A stretch of DNA of 64,000 nucleotides, taken from positions 558,001 through 622,000 of the forward strand of contig NZ_JAPEMV010000002.1 of NCBI RefSeq assembly GCF_026342355.1, in the 5' to 3' direction. Positions 50,095-58,088 of this stretch are shown here, one piece after another. The notes below the pieces were generated by a model. That model was not told the origin of the DNA. It ran no database searches and was given only the letters and a program-made list of their open reading frames with translations. Origin of the DNA: Streptomyces sp. NBC_00249 (GTDB lineage: Bacteria > Actinomycetota > Actinomycetes > Streptomycetales > Streptomycetaceae). The position numbers were made by a program, and so were the translations under genes. The stretch's first letter is position 1, and the number at the start of each line of letters is the position of its first letter.

Positions 50095-53000
50095 TCATTC
50101 CACGGTCTGGCGGCCCTCGGGGAGGGCGCTGCACGCGCTGCGGAAGGAGCAGCGTTTGCAGTGTTCGCCGGTCGCGGGGGCGAAACGTTCGTCCAGGACG
50201 CGGCCGGCGGCGGTGGCGAGGAGGTCGCCGACCCACTCGCCGGAGGGACCGCCGTCGAGCGGCTGCTGCGCCTGGATCTTCGGGACCTCGTCGCCGCCGT
50301 CCTTCTTGGGTGCGCCCTGGCGGAGCTGGACGAGTTCGGCGCCGCCGGGCTCGGGGCGGCGGCCGTCGAAGACCTCGTCGACGGCGCCCTCGCGGACGGC
50401 GAGCTGGTAGACGGCGAGCTGGGGGTGGCGGGCGACCTCGTCCTTGGTCGGGGCGCCCTTGCCGGTCTTGAAGTCGACGACGTACGCGCGGCCCTGCGGG
50501 TCGGCCTCGACGCGGTCCATGGAGCCGCGGATGCGGACGGCGTACTCGCCGGCGTCGAGGGTGACGTCGAAGTCGTGCTCGGTGGCGACGGAGGCGCGGC
50601 CGCCGCGGTCGGTGGTGTGCCAGCGCAGGAAGCGTTCCAGGGCGGCGCGGGCGTTGTCCTTCTCCTGGCGGGACTTCCAGGGGGCGTCGAAGGCGAGGGC
50701 GTCCCAGACGGAGTCGAGGCGTTCCATCAGGACGGCGAGGTCGGCGGGGGTACGGCCGGAGGCGACCTCGTCGGCGAGGACGTGGACGACGTTGCCGAAG
50801 CCCTGGGCGGCGGTGGAGGGGGCGTCGGCCTTGACCTCGCGGCCCAGGAACCACTGGAGGGAGCAGGTGTTGGCCAGCTGCTCCAGGGCGCTGCCGGACA
50901 GGGCGACGGGCCGGTCCCGGTCGCGCAGCGGCACCGTGGAGGCGGTGGGCTCGTACAGGCCCCACCAGCGCTGCGGGTGCGCGGCGGGCACCAGGGGGCG
51001 GTCCTCGTCGTCGGTGAGCGCGGCGAGGCGGGCCAGGCGGCGGGCGGCGGCGTCGCGCAGGGCGGGCGAGGCGTCCGGGTCGACGGTGGTGGCGCGGAGT
51101 TCCGCGACGAGCGCGGGGACGGCGAGGGGGCGGCGGGGGCGGCCGGAGACGTCCTTGGGGGTGACGCCGAGTTCGGTGAGGAAGCGGGAGGGCTGGTCGC
51201 CGTCCTCGGCGGGTGCCTTGACGGCGGTGACGACGAGGCGGTGACGGGCGCGGGTGGCGGCGACGTAGAACAGCCGGCGTTCCTCGGCGAGGAGCGCGCC
51301 GGGGGTGAGGGGTTCGGCGAGGCCGTCGCGGCCGATGCGGTCGGCTTCGAGGAGGGAGCCGCGGCGGCGCAGGTCGGGCCAGAGCCCTTCCTGGACCCCG
51401 GCGACGACGACGAGGCCCCACTCCAGGCCCTTGGAGCGGTGCGCGGTCATCAGGCGGACGGCGTCGGTGCGGACGGCGCGGGTGGTGAGGGTGTCGGCGG
51501 CGATGTCCTCGGCCTCGAGCTGTTCGAGGAAGTTGAGGGCGCCGCGGCCGCCGGTACGTTCCTCCGCGCGGGCGGCGTTGTCGAAGAGGGCGCAGACGGC
51601 GTCGAGGTCCCGGTCGGCGTTGCGTCCGGCGGCGCCGCCGCGGCGGGCGCGGCGCTCCAGGCGGTCGGGCCAGGAGGTGCCGTCCCAGAGGGTCCACAGG
51701 GCCTCTTCGGCGGTGCCGCCGCCCTGGAGGAGCTCGCGGGTCTTGCGCAGGAGCAGCCCGAGGCGCTGCGCTCCGCGGGCGTAGGCGGGGTCGTGGGCGG
51801 TGAGCCGCCCGGGCTCGGCGAGGGCACGGGCCAGCAGTACGTCGGAGGGCGCGGGGGCGGTGACCCCGGCGGCCCGCTCCTCGTCGCGCAGGGCCCGCCC
51901 GAGGCGGCGCAGATCGGCGGCGTCCATACCGCCGAGGGGCGAGGTCAGCAGGGTGAGCGCGGCCTCGACCCCGACCCAGCCGGCGTCTTCCGGGGGGATC
52001 CCGGCGGCGTCGTCGGCGGGAGCCGGGGCGTCGGAGCCGTCGTCGGCGACGGCCGGGTCCGGGGTCGGAGCTTCCGGAGCCGAGGCGGAGCCGCTCGGCG
52101 CGGGGCCGTCCGGGGCGGAGCCGTCCGGGGCGGAGCCGTCCGGGGCGGGACCGTCCGGGGCGGAGCCGTCCGGGGGCGGGGGCGTGGGAAGGGCCGCGGT
52201 GGCGGTGAGGCGGAGGGCCGTGAGGAGGGGGGAGACCGCCGGTTCGTGGCGGAGGGGGGTCGCCGAGGCGTCGGTCTCCGCCGGGACTCCCGCCGCGACG
52301 AGGGCGCGCCGCATCGCCGGGAGGGTGCGGCCGCCCGCGCGGACCAGGACGGCCATGTCCTGCCAGGGCACCCCGTCCTCCAGGTGGGCCCGGCGCAGGA
52401 TGTCGGCGATGTTGTCCAGTTCGGCGCCGGCCGTCGGGTACGTGTACACCTCCACCCGTCCGCCCTCCCGTACGGGCCGCAGGTCCCGGTGGGCCCGCAC
52501 GGCGGCGGCCGGCAGGCGCGGGACGGGCATGCGGGTGGTGAGGAGGCGGGTGGCGGCCAGCAGGGCGGAGCCGGAGCGGCGGCCGACGGTCAGGGCGCGG
52601 ACGGCGGCGCCCGGGAAGGCCGACTCGAAGTCCAGGATGTTGTTGATGTCCGCGCCCCGGAAGGCGTAGATCGACTGGTCGGGGTCGCCGAAGGCGATCA
52701 GCGTGCCGCCGGGGCCGTTCAGCGCGCGCAGCAGCCGCAGCTGGGAGGCGTCCGTGTCCTGGTACTCGTCGACGAGGATCACGTCGTAGGACCCGGACAG
52801 GGCCGGGGTGCGCTCCGCCAGCAGGACGGCCCGGTGCAGGAGTTCCGCGTAGTCGAGGGTGCCCTGCATGTCGAGGACGTCGAGGTACTCGGAGAGGAAG
52901 GCGGCGGCGGCCTTCCAGTCGGGGCGGCCGATGCGGTCGGCGAAGTCGGACAGGGCCCGCGGGCCGAGCCCCAGTTCGCGGGCGCGGGCCAGGACGGCGC

Positions 53001-53532
53001 GGACCTCGTCGGCGAAGCCGCGCGTGGTGAGCGCGGCGCGCAGGTCGTCGGGCCAGCGGATGGAGCGCAGCTTGCGCTGGCCGTCGAGCAGGGTGCGGAC
53101 CATGACGTCCTGCTCCGGTCCTGACAGCAGCCGCAGCGGGTCGGCGAACAGTTCGTGGTCCTGGTGGGCGCGGACCAGGCCGTAGCAGAAGGAGTGGAAG
53201 GTGGTGGCCTGCGGGGCGCGGGCGCCGCCGAGGCGCAGGGCGGCGCGGTCGCGCAGTTCCACGGCCGCCTTGCGGCTGAAGGTGAGGATCAGGATGCGGG
53301 CCGGGTCGGTCCCGGCCTCGACGCGGGCGGCGGCCGCCTCGATGAGGGTGGTGGTCTTCCCGGTGCCCGGTCCGGCGAGGACGAGCAGCGGTCCGCGGGC
53401 GTGATCAACCACCGCGCGCTGTGCTGCGTCCAGGACAGGGGGAGCCACCTGGTCCGGCCCGGTGCGCACCAGGCGGTACGCGTCAGGGGTCCGCGTACGC
53501 CGCTCTGAGCGGCCGGAGGAGGAGGTGATCAC
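50095..53532 (-). CDS. adnA: Helicase-nuclease AdnA subunit
   Basis: 1145 aa. Motor motifs: GPGTGKT at residues 54-60, VILVDEYQDTDASQLR, FGDPDQSIYAFRGADIN, LMTAHRSKGLEWGLVVVAGV. C-terminal nuclease: RIRGSMDRVEADPQGRAYVV then DFKTG. Iron-sulfur cysteines are visible as TCSLQW and HCKRCSFRSAC, as in AddB/AdnA nucleases. A ~40-residue (PDGxA)n linker sits near residue 470. GTG 53532 begins a plausible N-terminus with only a weak ribosome site; the ATG at 53592 is an alternative. Partner of adnB in one operon. Confidence 0.93.
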   Translation of the reverse strand: MITSSSGRSERRTRTPDAYRLVRTGPDQVAPPVLDAAQRAVVDHARGPLLVLAGPGTGKTTTLIEAAAARVEAGTDPARILILTFSRKAAVELRDRAALRLGGARAPQATTFHSFCYGLVRAHQDHELFADPLRLLSGPEQDVMVRTLLDGQRKLRSIRWPDDLRAALTTRGFADEVRAVLARARELGLGPRALSDFADRIGRPDWKAAAAFLSEYLDVLDMQGTLDYAELLHRAVLLAERTPALSGSYDVILVDEYQDTDASQLRLLRALNGPGGTLIAFGDPDQSIYAFRGADINNILDFESAFPGAAVRALTVGRRSGSALLAATRLLTTRMPVPRLPAAAVRAHRDLRPVREGGRVEVYTYPTAGAELDNIADILRRAHLEDGVPWQDMAVLVRAGGRTLPAMRRALVAAGVPAETDASATPLRHEPAVSPLLTALRLTATAALPTPPPPDGSAPDGPAPDGSAPDGSAPDGPAPSGSASAPEAPTPDPAVADDGSDAPAPADDAAGIPPEDAGWVGVEAALTLLTSPLGGMDAADLRRLGRALRDEERAAGVTAPAPSDVLLARALAEPGRLTAHDPAYARGAQRLGLLLRKTRELLQGGGTAEEALWTLWDGTSWPDRLERRARRGGAAGRNADRDLDAVCALFDNAARAEERTGGRGALNFLEQLEAEDIAADTLTTRAVRTDAVRLMTAHRSKGLEWGLVVVAGVQEGLWPDLRRRGSLLEADRIGRDGLAEPLTPGALLAEERRLFYVAATRARHRLVVTAVKAPAEDGDQPSRFLTELGVTPKDVSGRPRRPLAVPALVAELRATTVDPDASPALRDAAARRLARLAALTDDEDRPLVPAAHPQRWWGLYEPTASTVPLRDRDRPVALSGSALEQLANTCSLQWFLGREVKADAPSTAAQGFGNVVHVLADEVASGRTPADLAVLMERLDSVWDALAFDAPWKSRQEKDNARAALERFLRWHTTDRGGRASVATEHDFDVTLDAGEYAVRIRGSMDRVEADPQGRAYVVDFKTGKGAPTKDEVARHPQLAVYQLAVREGAVDEVFDGRRPEPGGAELVQLRQGAPKKDGGDEVPKIQAQQPLDGGPSGEWVGDLLATAAGRVLDERFAPATGEHCKRCSFRSACSALPEGRQTVE
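52108..52181 (-). repeat. 15-bp tandem repeat inside adnA
   Basis: GTCC motifs at 52108, 52123, 52138, 52153 and 52168 mark five 15-bp units (GTCCGGGGCGGAGCC type) encoding PDGSA/PDGPA pentapeptides in the linker of AdnA. Confidence 0.85.
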
Positions 53533-53748
53533 GTGGGGTGCCGGTCCTGGTGGGTCTGCGGGTGTTCCGGGCGTCGCGGGTGCCGCGCGCACCGCCTCGG
53601 CGGCGTGCGCCGAAGAGGCAACGCTACGCCAACCGCGGCGGCCGGCGCAGTCCGTCCCGGTGGGGCGGGGCGTCGCCCCGGGGGCCCGCGGCGTCGTCCC
53701 CCGTACGCGCCTTCGACCGTCCGCCCGCGTCCCGCATGGCGGAAGCTG

Positions 53749-54096
53749 TCAGATGTGAGCCTCGTCGCCTCCGCCGTCCTCTTCCCGTCCGTCCCAGCGG
53801 GCTCCGCGCATCGCCAGGCGCGGCTCGCCGGAGGGGGTCTCGCGCAGCGGGGTGCCCTCGGCGCGGTAGTGCTCCAGCGCCCGCCGCTCGCTCCCGGGCA
53901 GGGGTACGCCGTCCGCCCGGACCACGCGCCACCAGGGCACGGCTGCTCCGTACAGGGCCATGACGCGCCCGACTTGGCGCGGTCCGCCCTCGCCGAGCCA
54001 CTCCGCGACGTCCCCGTAGGTCATCACCCGGCCGGGCGGAATCCGCTCGGCCACCTCCAGCACCCGCTCCGCGTACGCGGGAAGCTCTTCGCTCAT
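53749..54096 (-). CDS. Alkyltransferase-like (ATL) protein
   Basis: 115 aa of the MGMT DNA-binding-domain family: RIPPGRVMTYGDVAEWLGEG and VGRVMALYGAAVPWWRVVRA. The reactive PCHR cysteine of O6-alkylguanine transferases is replaced by Trp (VPWWRV), so it should flag rather than repair alkylated bases, as ATL proteins do by recruiting nucleotide excision repair. ATG 54096 starts MSEELPAY; ATG 54105 is three codons longer. Divergent from the kinase-flippase fusion gene and downstream of adnA (216-bp gap with no gene seen). Confidence 0.92.
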   Translation of the reverse strand: MSEELPAYAERVLEVAERIPPGRVMTYGDVAEWLGEGGPRQVGRVMALYGAAVPWWRVVRADGVPLPGSERRALEHYRAEGTPLRETPSGEPRLAMRGARWDGREEDGGGDEAHI

Positions 54097-54263
54097 TCGG
54101 GACATGGTGCCGGATGCCGCGGACACGCTCGCGGAAGCTTCCCTTCCGTCCCGGCGCGCACCCTGCTGCCCCGCTCGGCCGCCGGTCCGTGCCACCATCT
54201 TCCGGGCGGTGACTGGTGATACGTGATCAAGAAGAGACGGATGTGACGGCGAAGGAGCAGGGT

Positions 54264-57155
54264 GTGAGCCCTCCGGACGGCGCGGCGCGGGGCGAGGACG
54301 CGCGCCCGCACAACGGCGCCCGGCGCCCGGATCCCGGCGGCGAACCCCGCCCCGGCCCGGACCCCGGCGACGGCTCCACGCCCGCCCCGGACCCCGGCTC
54401 CCGCGCGGACTCCGACTCCGGCCCGGGTCCCCGCTCCGGCGCCGAGCCGCACCCCGACGCCGCGCTGGCCCCCGCCACGGCTCCGGCCCGGGCCCGCGCC
54501 CAGGCCCGCGCCCAGGCCCGGGCCGCCGAGGGCGCCCCCGACCCGCACCCCGACGACCCGCCCGGCCACACCCCGACGGCGGCCGACCGCGTCGAGGTGG
54601 ACGAACCGCTGCTCGCCGCCCGCGTGCACCGGCCCTCGGACCTCGTACGCGTCCTCGCCGGCGTCCTCGGCATCGCGGTCGTCCTCGCCATCGCCGCCTT
54701 CGCCCAGCAGACCACCGCGGGCCTGGAGCAGGACATCAGCCAGGGCACCGGCCAGGCGCCCGCCCTGCTCATCAAGATCGCGGGGCTGGTGTCGAGCATC
54801 GCGGTGCTCCTCGTCCCGGTCGCCTTCGCCATCGAGCGGCTGATCAAACGCGACGGGCTGCGCATCGCGGACGGGGTCCTCGCCGCCGTCCTCGCGCACG
54901 GCGTCACCCTCGCCACCGACCTGTGGGTCTCCCAGGCCGCGCCCGAGACCATCCAGAACGCCCTCACCCAGCCCACCGGCAGCGGCGGCGCCCTCACCGA
55001 CCCGGTGCACGGCTACCTCGCGCCCGTGATCGCGTACATGACCGCCGTGGGGATGACCCGGCGGCCGCGCTGGCGGGTCGCGCTGTGGGTGGTGCTGCTG
55101 CTCGACGCCTTCGCGATGCTGGTCGGCGGGTACACCACGCCGTTCTCGATCATCCTGACGGTGCTGATCGGCTGGAGCGTCGCGTACGGCACCCTGTACG
55201 CGGTCGGCTCGCCGAACGTCCGGCCCACCGGGCAGAACCTCCTCGCCGGCCTGCGCCGCGTCGGCTTCCAGCCGGTCAGCGCGATGCGCGCCGAGGCCCC
55301 GGACGGGGACACCTCCGAGGCCAGCGACCGGGGGCGGCGCTACCACGTCACCCTGGAGGACGGGCCGCCGCTCGACGTCACCGTCGTCGACCGCGAGCAG
55401 CAGGCCCACGGCTTCTTCTACCGGGTCTGGCGGCGCATGACCCTGCGCGGGATCACCACCCGGCGCAGCCTGCAGTCGCTGCGCCAGGCCCTGGAGCAGG
55501 AGGCCCTGCTCGCCTACGCCGCCATCGCGGCCGGGGCCAACGCGCCGAAGCTGATCGCCACCTCCGAGCTGGGCCCGGACGCCGTGATGCTCGTCTACGA
55601 GCACCTGGGCGGCCGGAGCCTCGACGCGCTCCCCGACGAGGAGATCACCGACGAACTGAGCCGCAACGCGTGGGAGCAGGTACGGGCCCTGCAGTCGCGC
55701 CGGATCGCGCACCGCCGGCTCACCGGGGACGCGCTGGTGGTGGATCGTTCCGGCAAGGTCATCCTCACCGACCTGCGGGGCGGCGAGATCGCGGCCGGCG
55801 ACCTGGTGCTGCGGATGGACATCGCGCAGCTGCTGACCACGCTCGGCCTGCGGGTCGGCGCGGAGCGTTCGGTGGCGTCGGCGGTGTCGGTGCTCGGCCC
55901 GGACGCGGTGGCGGACTGCCTGCCGCTGCTCCAGCCGATCGCGTTGAGCCGTTCCACCCGGGCCGTCCTGCGCAGGCTGGCCCGGGAGCGGGCCGACCGG
56001 CAGCGGGAGGCCGTACTGGAGTCCTCGCGCGCGGCGAAGGCCCTGCGCGAGGCGGACTCCGCGGGGGCCTCGGCCGCGTCGGCGACCACGGCGGCCGACC
56101 GCAAGGCCGAGAAGAAGGCCCTCGACGACGCCCTCGACGGGGCCCGGGAGGAGGACCTGCTGAGCCAGATCCGCCAGCAGGTGCTGCTGATCCGCCCGCA
56201 GGCGCCGGTGGAACCGGCCCGGCTGGAGCGGATCCGGCCGCGCACGCTCGTCTCGTTCATCGCGGGCGCCTTCGGTGCGTACTTCCTGCTCACGCAGCTC
56301 GCGCACGTGGACTTCGCGACCATCGTCGGGCAGGCGCAGTGGGGCTGGGTCGGGGCGGCGCTCGCCTTCTCGGCGCTGACGTACTTCGCGGCGGCGATGA
56401 GCCTGCTGGGCTTCGTACCCGAACGGGTGCCGTTCCTGCGGACGGTCGTCGCGCAGGTGGCGGGGTCCTTCGTGAAGCTGGTCGCCCCGGCGGCGGTCGG
56501 CGGTGTCGCGCTGAACACCCGGTTCCTGCAGCGGGCCGGGGTCCGGCCCGGGCTCGCGGTGGCCAGCGTCGGCGCCTCGCAGCTGTTCGGGCTGGCCAGT
56601 CACATCCTGCTGCTGCTGTCCTTCGGCTACCTGACCGGTACCGAGAAGACCCCCGAGATGACGCCGTCCAGGACGGTCATCGCGGGGCTGCTCACGGTGG
56701 CGGTGCTGGTCCTCGTCGTGACGGCGGTGCCGTTCCTGCGGAAGTTCGTGGTGACGCGGGTCCGGGCGCTGTTCGCGGGTGTGGTGCCGCGCATGCTGGA
56801 CGTGCTCCAGCGGCCGCAGAAGCTGATGACCGGCATCGGCGGCATGCTGCTGCTGACCGGCTGCTTCGTGATGTGCCTGGACGCCTCGATCCGCGCCTTC
56901 GGGGGCGGCGAGGCCATCAGCTACGCGAGCATCGCGGTGGTGTTCCTCGCCGGCAACGCCCTGGGCTCGGCGGCGCCGACGCCGGGCGGCATCGGCGCGG
57001 TGGAGACCACGCTGACGCTGGGCCTGATCGCGGCGGGCCTGGACAAGGAGGTCGCCATCTCCGCGGTCCTCCTCTTCCGCCTGATGACCTTCTGGCTCCC
57101 GGTCCTCCCGGGCTGGGTGTCCTTCAACTTCCTGACCCGCAAGGAAGCCATCTAG
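54264..57155 (+). CDS. Membrane protein: disordered N-term, kinase-like domain, flippase-like (UPF0104) domain
   Basis: About 963 aa. Residues 1-105 are low complexity (Pro/Gly/Asp/Ala). Hydrophobic helices follow (VRVLAGVLGIAVVLAIAAFA and five more, to residue ~320). Residues ~350-590 resemble an APH/ABC1-type kinase fold (LVYEHLGGRSLDAL, RIAHRRLTGDALVVDRSGKV, ILTDLRGGEIA in place of a DFG-like motif). Residues ~650-960 are a lysylphosphatidylglycerol-synthase-TM/flippase-like domain ending SAAPTPGGIGAVETTLTLGL. GTG 54264 has AAGGAG 6 nt upstream; GTGs at 54243 and 54216 are alternatives. A lipid-handling role is inferred. Confidence 0.85.
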   Translation: MSPPDGAARGEDARPHNGARRPDPGGEPRPGPDPGDGSTPAPDPGSRADSDSGPGPRSGAEPHPDAALAPATAPARARAQARAQARAAEGAPDPHPDDPPGHTPTAADRVEVDEPLLAARVHRPSDLVRVLAGVLGIAVVLAIAAFAQQTTAGLEQDISQGTGQAPALLIKIAGLVSSIAVLLVPVAFAIERLIKRDGLRIADGVLAAVLAHGVTLATDLWVSQAAPETIQNALTQPTGSGGALTDPVHGYLAPVIAYMTAVGMTRRPRWRVALWVVLLLDAFAMLVGGYTTPFSIILTVLIGWSVAYGTLYAVGSPNVRPTGQNLLAGLRRVGFQPVSAMRAEAPDGDTSEASDRGRRYHVTLEDGPPLDVTVVDREQQAHGFFYRVWRRMTLRGITTRRSLQSLRQALEQEALLAYAAIAAGANAPKLIATSELGPDAVMLVYEHLGGRSLDALPDEEITDELSRNAWEQVRALQSRRIAHRRLTGDALVVDRSGKVILTDLRGGEIAAGDLVLRMDIAQLLTTLGLRVGAERSVASAVSVLGPDAVADCLPLLQPIALSRSTRAVLRRLARERADRQREAVLESSRAAKALREADSAGASAASATTAADRKAEKKALDDALDGAREEDLLSQIRQQVLLIRPQAPVEPARLERIRPRTLVSFIAGAFGAYFLLTQLAHVDFATIVGQAQWGWVGAALAFSALTYFAAAMSLLGFVPERVPFLRTVVAQVAGSFVKLVAPAAVGGVALNTRFLQRAGVRPGLAVASVGASQLFGLASHILLLLSFGYLTGTEKTPEMTPSRTVIAGLLTVAVLVLVVTAVPFLRKFVVTRVRALFAGVVPRMLDVLQRPQKLMTGIGGMLLLTGCFVMCLDASIRAFGGGEAISYASIAVVFLAGNALGSAAPTPGGIGAVETTLTLGLIAAGLDKEVAISAVLLFRLMTFWLPVLPGWVSFNFLTRKEAI

Positions 57156-57311
57156 CTGCGCAGCTCCCCCGCCCCACCCCGGGCCCGCGCCCCGACCCCA
57201 CGAGCCCGGGCCACCGGCCCGAGGGGGCCCGGGCGCGAGCCCGACCGCACCCGGGGCGCAGCCGCCCCGAGGGGCCGGGCGCAGGCCCGACCGGGCCCGG
57301 GGCGGAGCCGA

Positions 57312-57475
57312 AGGGGGTCCGGGGCGCAGCCCCGAGGGGGGTCCGGGGCGCGGGCCCGACCGGGTCCGGAGCGCAGCCCCGAAGGGGGTCCGGGGCGCGG
57401 GCCCGAAGGGGGTCCGGGGCGCGGGCCCGACCGGGTCCGGAGCGCAGCCCCGAAGGGGGTCCGGGGCGCAGCCCC
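57312..57475. repeat. 23-24-bp imperfect tandem repeats downstream of the flippase-like gene
   Basis: GTCCGG occurs at about 57317, 57341, 57364, 57388, 57412, 57435 and 57459, i.e. every 23-24 bp. Each unit is a variant of GTCCGGGGCGCAGCCCCGA, itself a small hairpin. Degenerate GGGCGCAGCC units continue back to ~57235. No coding function is supported on either strand between 57156 and 57520. Confidence 0.85.
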
Positions 57476-57503
57476 GGTTTCGGGAAGGGGCGGGGTGGGG
57501 GAC
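57456..57503 (+). repeat. 48-bp dispersed element, intergenic copy
   Basis: Exact inverted copy of the element within adnB at 47141-47188. It ends the tandem array: its left half is the array unit and its right half continues GTTTCGGGAAGGGGCGGGG. From memory it resembles a sequence scattered between Streptomyces genes. Confidence 0.9.
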
Positions 57504-57519
57504 TGCTCCGCGCAGCGGG

Positions 57520-57897
57520 AGCCCGCACCCCGCCTCGGAACACCAGGAGCAGCGCCGTCAGGAGGGCCGCCGAGCAGGCGAGTTCCGTGGCGCCCACCAT
57601 CGCAGGGCGCAGCCCGCGGCCCGGGAGGCCGACGGCTCGGGCGAGGTAGGCGGCGAAGGGGACGGCCAGCCAGGGCGAGAGCGCGGCGGCCGCGCACAGG
57701 GCCGCCGCCAGGCCGTTGGCGAGGGCCCGCTCGCGGCCCCGCCACGCGTACCGGGTGTTCACGGCGACGAACGGCGCCGCCCCGACCGCCGCGAGCGGCA
57801 GCCAGGGGTGCGCGAGCGCCAGGGGCAGGCCGGCCGCCGTGCAGCCCGCGCCGCAGACCAGGGCCGGGAGCCCCGGGCACAGCCCGAGCGGGGGCAA
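57520..57897 (-). pseudogene. YwiC-like membrane protein remnant
   Basis: The frame encodes about 126 recognisable residues with four hydrophobic helices. FVAVNTRYAWRGRERALANG followed by AAALCAAAALSPWLAVPF resembles the C-terminal half of YwiC-like family membrane proteins. No ATG or good ribosome site exists (TTG at 57897 is the best start). The N-terminal half expected of the family is missing, and both ends run into repeats: a 24-bp array upstream, and the 48-bp element plus 24-bp array downstream, through which the frame stays open to 57124. I read it as a decayed gene eroded by repeats; expression is possible but unproven. Confidence 0.4.
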
Positions 57898-57927
57898 CGT
57901 AGGCGCGGGCGCGGCCCGAGCGGGACG

Positions 57928-58033
57928 TAGGCGCGGGCAGGCCCGGCAGGGCAGGCGCGGGCGGGCCCGGCAGGGCAGGCGCGGGCGGGCCCGGCAGGGC
58001 AGGCGCGGGCGGGCCCGGCAGGGCAGGGGCGGG
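57928..58033. repeat. 24-bp tandem repeat upstream of the secreted hydrolase gene
   Basis: Units start at 57928 (variant), 57952, 57976 and 58000, with a partial fifth at 58024. The three central 24-bp units are identical (CAGGCGCGGGCGGGCCCGGC plus AGGG). The array ends 55 bp before the hydrolase ATG, so copy-number change would alter that promoter region. Confidence 0.92.
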
Positions 58034-58088
58034 ACACGGATGGGTCAGCGCGGGAGCGGGCGGCGGCGGGGGCGCCGAGGATGGGGGT

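Noticed and set aside
45815-50410. 1531-codon plus-strand open frame antisense to adnB
   Set aside because: Mirror frame of a high-GC gene; composition is Gly/Val/Arg-rich with no domain, while the minus strand gives clear helicase and nuclease motifs.
50161-53124. 987-codon plus-strand frame antisense to adnA
   Set aside because: Gly/Ala/Val-rich shadow with no motif; the opposite strand is a clear helicase-nuclease.
47141-57503. Insertion sequence or composite transposon bounded by the inverted 48-bp copies
   Set aside because: No transposase lies between or beside the copies, the interior is conserved core genes, and one copy is inside a functional reading frame.
57928-58033. CRISPR array
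   Set aside because: The 24-bp units are contiguous with no spacers and there are no cas genes.
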